A stretch of DNA of 5,836 nucleotides from SAR202 cluster bacterium (GTDB lineage: Bacteria; Chloroflexota; Dehalococcoidia; Lucifugimonadales; UBA1123), in contig JASLRP010000396.1 of assembly GCA_030743915.1 (NCBI GenBank), forward strand, positions 1 through 5,836, read 5' to 3'. Of the stretch, positions 5,759 through 5,836 are shown piece by piece (position 1 is the stretch's first letter; the number at the start of each line of letters is the position of its first letter). The notes under the pieces were generated by a model that was not told the origin of the DNA, ran no database searches, and worked only from the letters and a program-made list of their open reading frames with translations. A program made the translations under genes and the position numbers.

Positions 5759-5787
5759 TTGAGAATAACCGCGCGCTCAACTATAAT
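5759..5787 (+). promoter_or_regulatory. Near-consensus sigma70 promoter for the gene at the right edge
   Basis: TTGAGA (5759-5764), a 17-base spacer and a perfect TATAAT (5782-5787) predict a start near 5794, about 25 bases before the next ATG. An inverted repeat TTGAG (5759-5763) with CTCAA (5776-5780) spans the -35 and the spacer and could be an operator. A second TATAAT at 5797-5802 has no good -35. The promoter marks the end of the five-gene unit, though no terminator hairpin is visible after 5741. Confidence 0.7.
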
Positions 5788-5818
5788 CGTTGCAGATATA
5801 ATTAGAGGTAACAATCAA

Positions 5819-5836
5819 ATGTCCATTATTCGCCGC
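5819..5836 (+). CDS. Start of an unidentified gene, six codons only
   Basis: ATG at 5819 opens a frame reading MSIIRR to the window edge. AGAGG at 5804-5808, ten bases upstream, and the strong promoter at 5759-5787 support a real start. The product cannot be told from six residues. Confidence 0.55.

Overview
The window reads as a bacterial chromosome segment with moderately GC-rich coding sequence and short, AT-richer intergenic gaps. Almost every base is coding. No rRNA, tRNA, CRISPR array, insertion sequence or prophage gene is visible. A selenocysteine-encoding selD, an Rv0121-like F420/flavin split-barrel protein, and a set of hydantoinase-like, metallo-beta-lactamase (MBL) and SnoaL-like enzymes would suit an environmental bacterium such as Chloroflexota (SAR202/Dehalococcoidia-like). 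That placement is an inference from gene content only; Actinomycetota and other F420-using groups are not excluded.

Left part, minus strand (1-1912). The 5' part of selD (selenophosphate synthetase) runs off the left edge. It contains an in-frame UGA at 350..348, exactly at the catalytic Cys/Sec position, followed by strong RNA hairpins, so it is almost certainly a selenoprotein. Just upstream, in the same orientation, lies a complete 482-residue dihydropyrimidinase/hydantoinase-like amidohydrolase. The 59-base gap between them holds an extended -10 promoter candidate and several small dyads.

Divergent control region (1913-2065). Two good sigma70-type promoters face away from each other: one for the amidohydrolase, one for the rightward genes. 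An 11-base palindrome lies in the leftward promoter spacer and is an operator candidate.

Right part, plus strand (2066-5741). Five genes lie in a row with gaps of 26, -4, 48 and 15 bases and no visible terminator: an MBL-fold hydrolase, a split-barrel (PPOX-class, probably F420-dependent) protein, a TPR lipoprotein, a 12-helix MFS transporter and a SnoaL/NTF2-like protein. They are probably one operon. With the divergent cyclic-amide hydrolase, the set looks like an uptake-and-breakdown module for an unidentified small molecule (import or export, ring opening, reduction, small-ring chemistry). The substrate cannot be read from sequence.

Right edge (5742-5836). A near-consensus promoter (TTGAGA, 17 bases, TATAAT) and a ribosome binding site lead into a new gene of which only six codons are present.

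The firmest unusual feature is the Sec-containing SelD, whose start and N-terminus a standard gene caller would lose. The five-gene operon is the best candidate for an uncharacterised system, but its joint function is inference.
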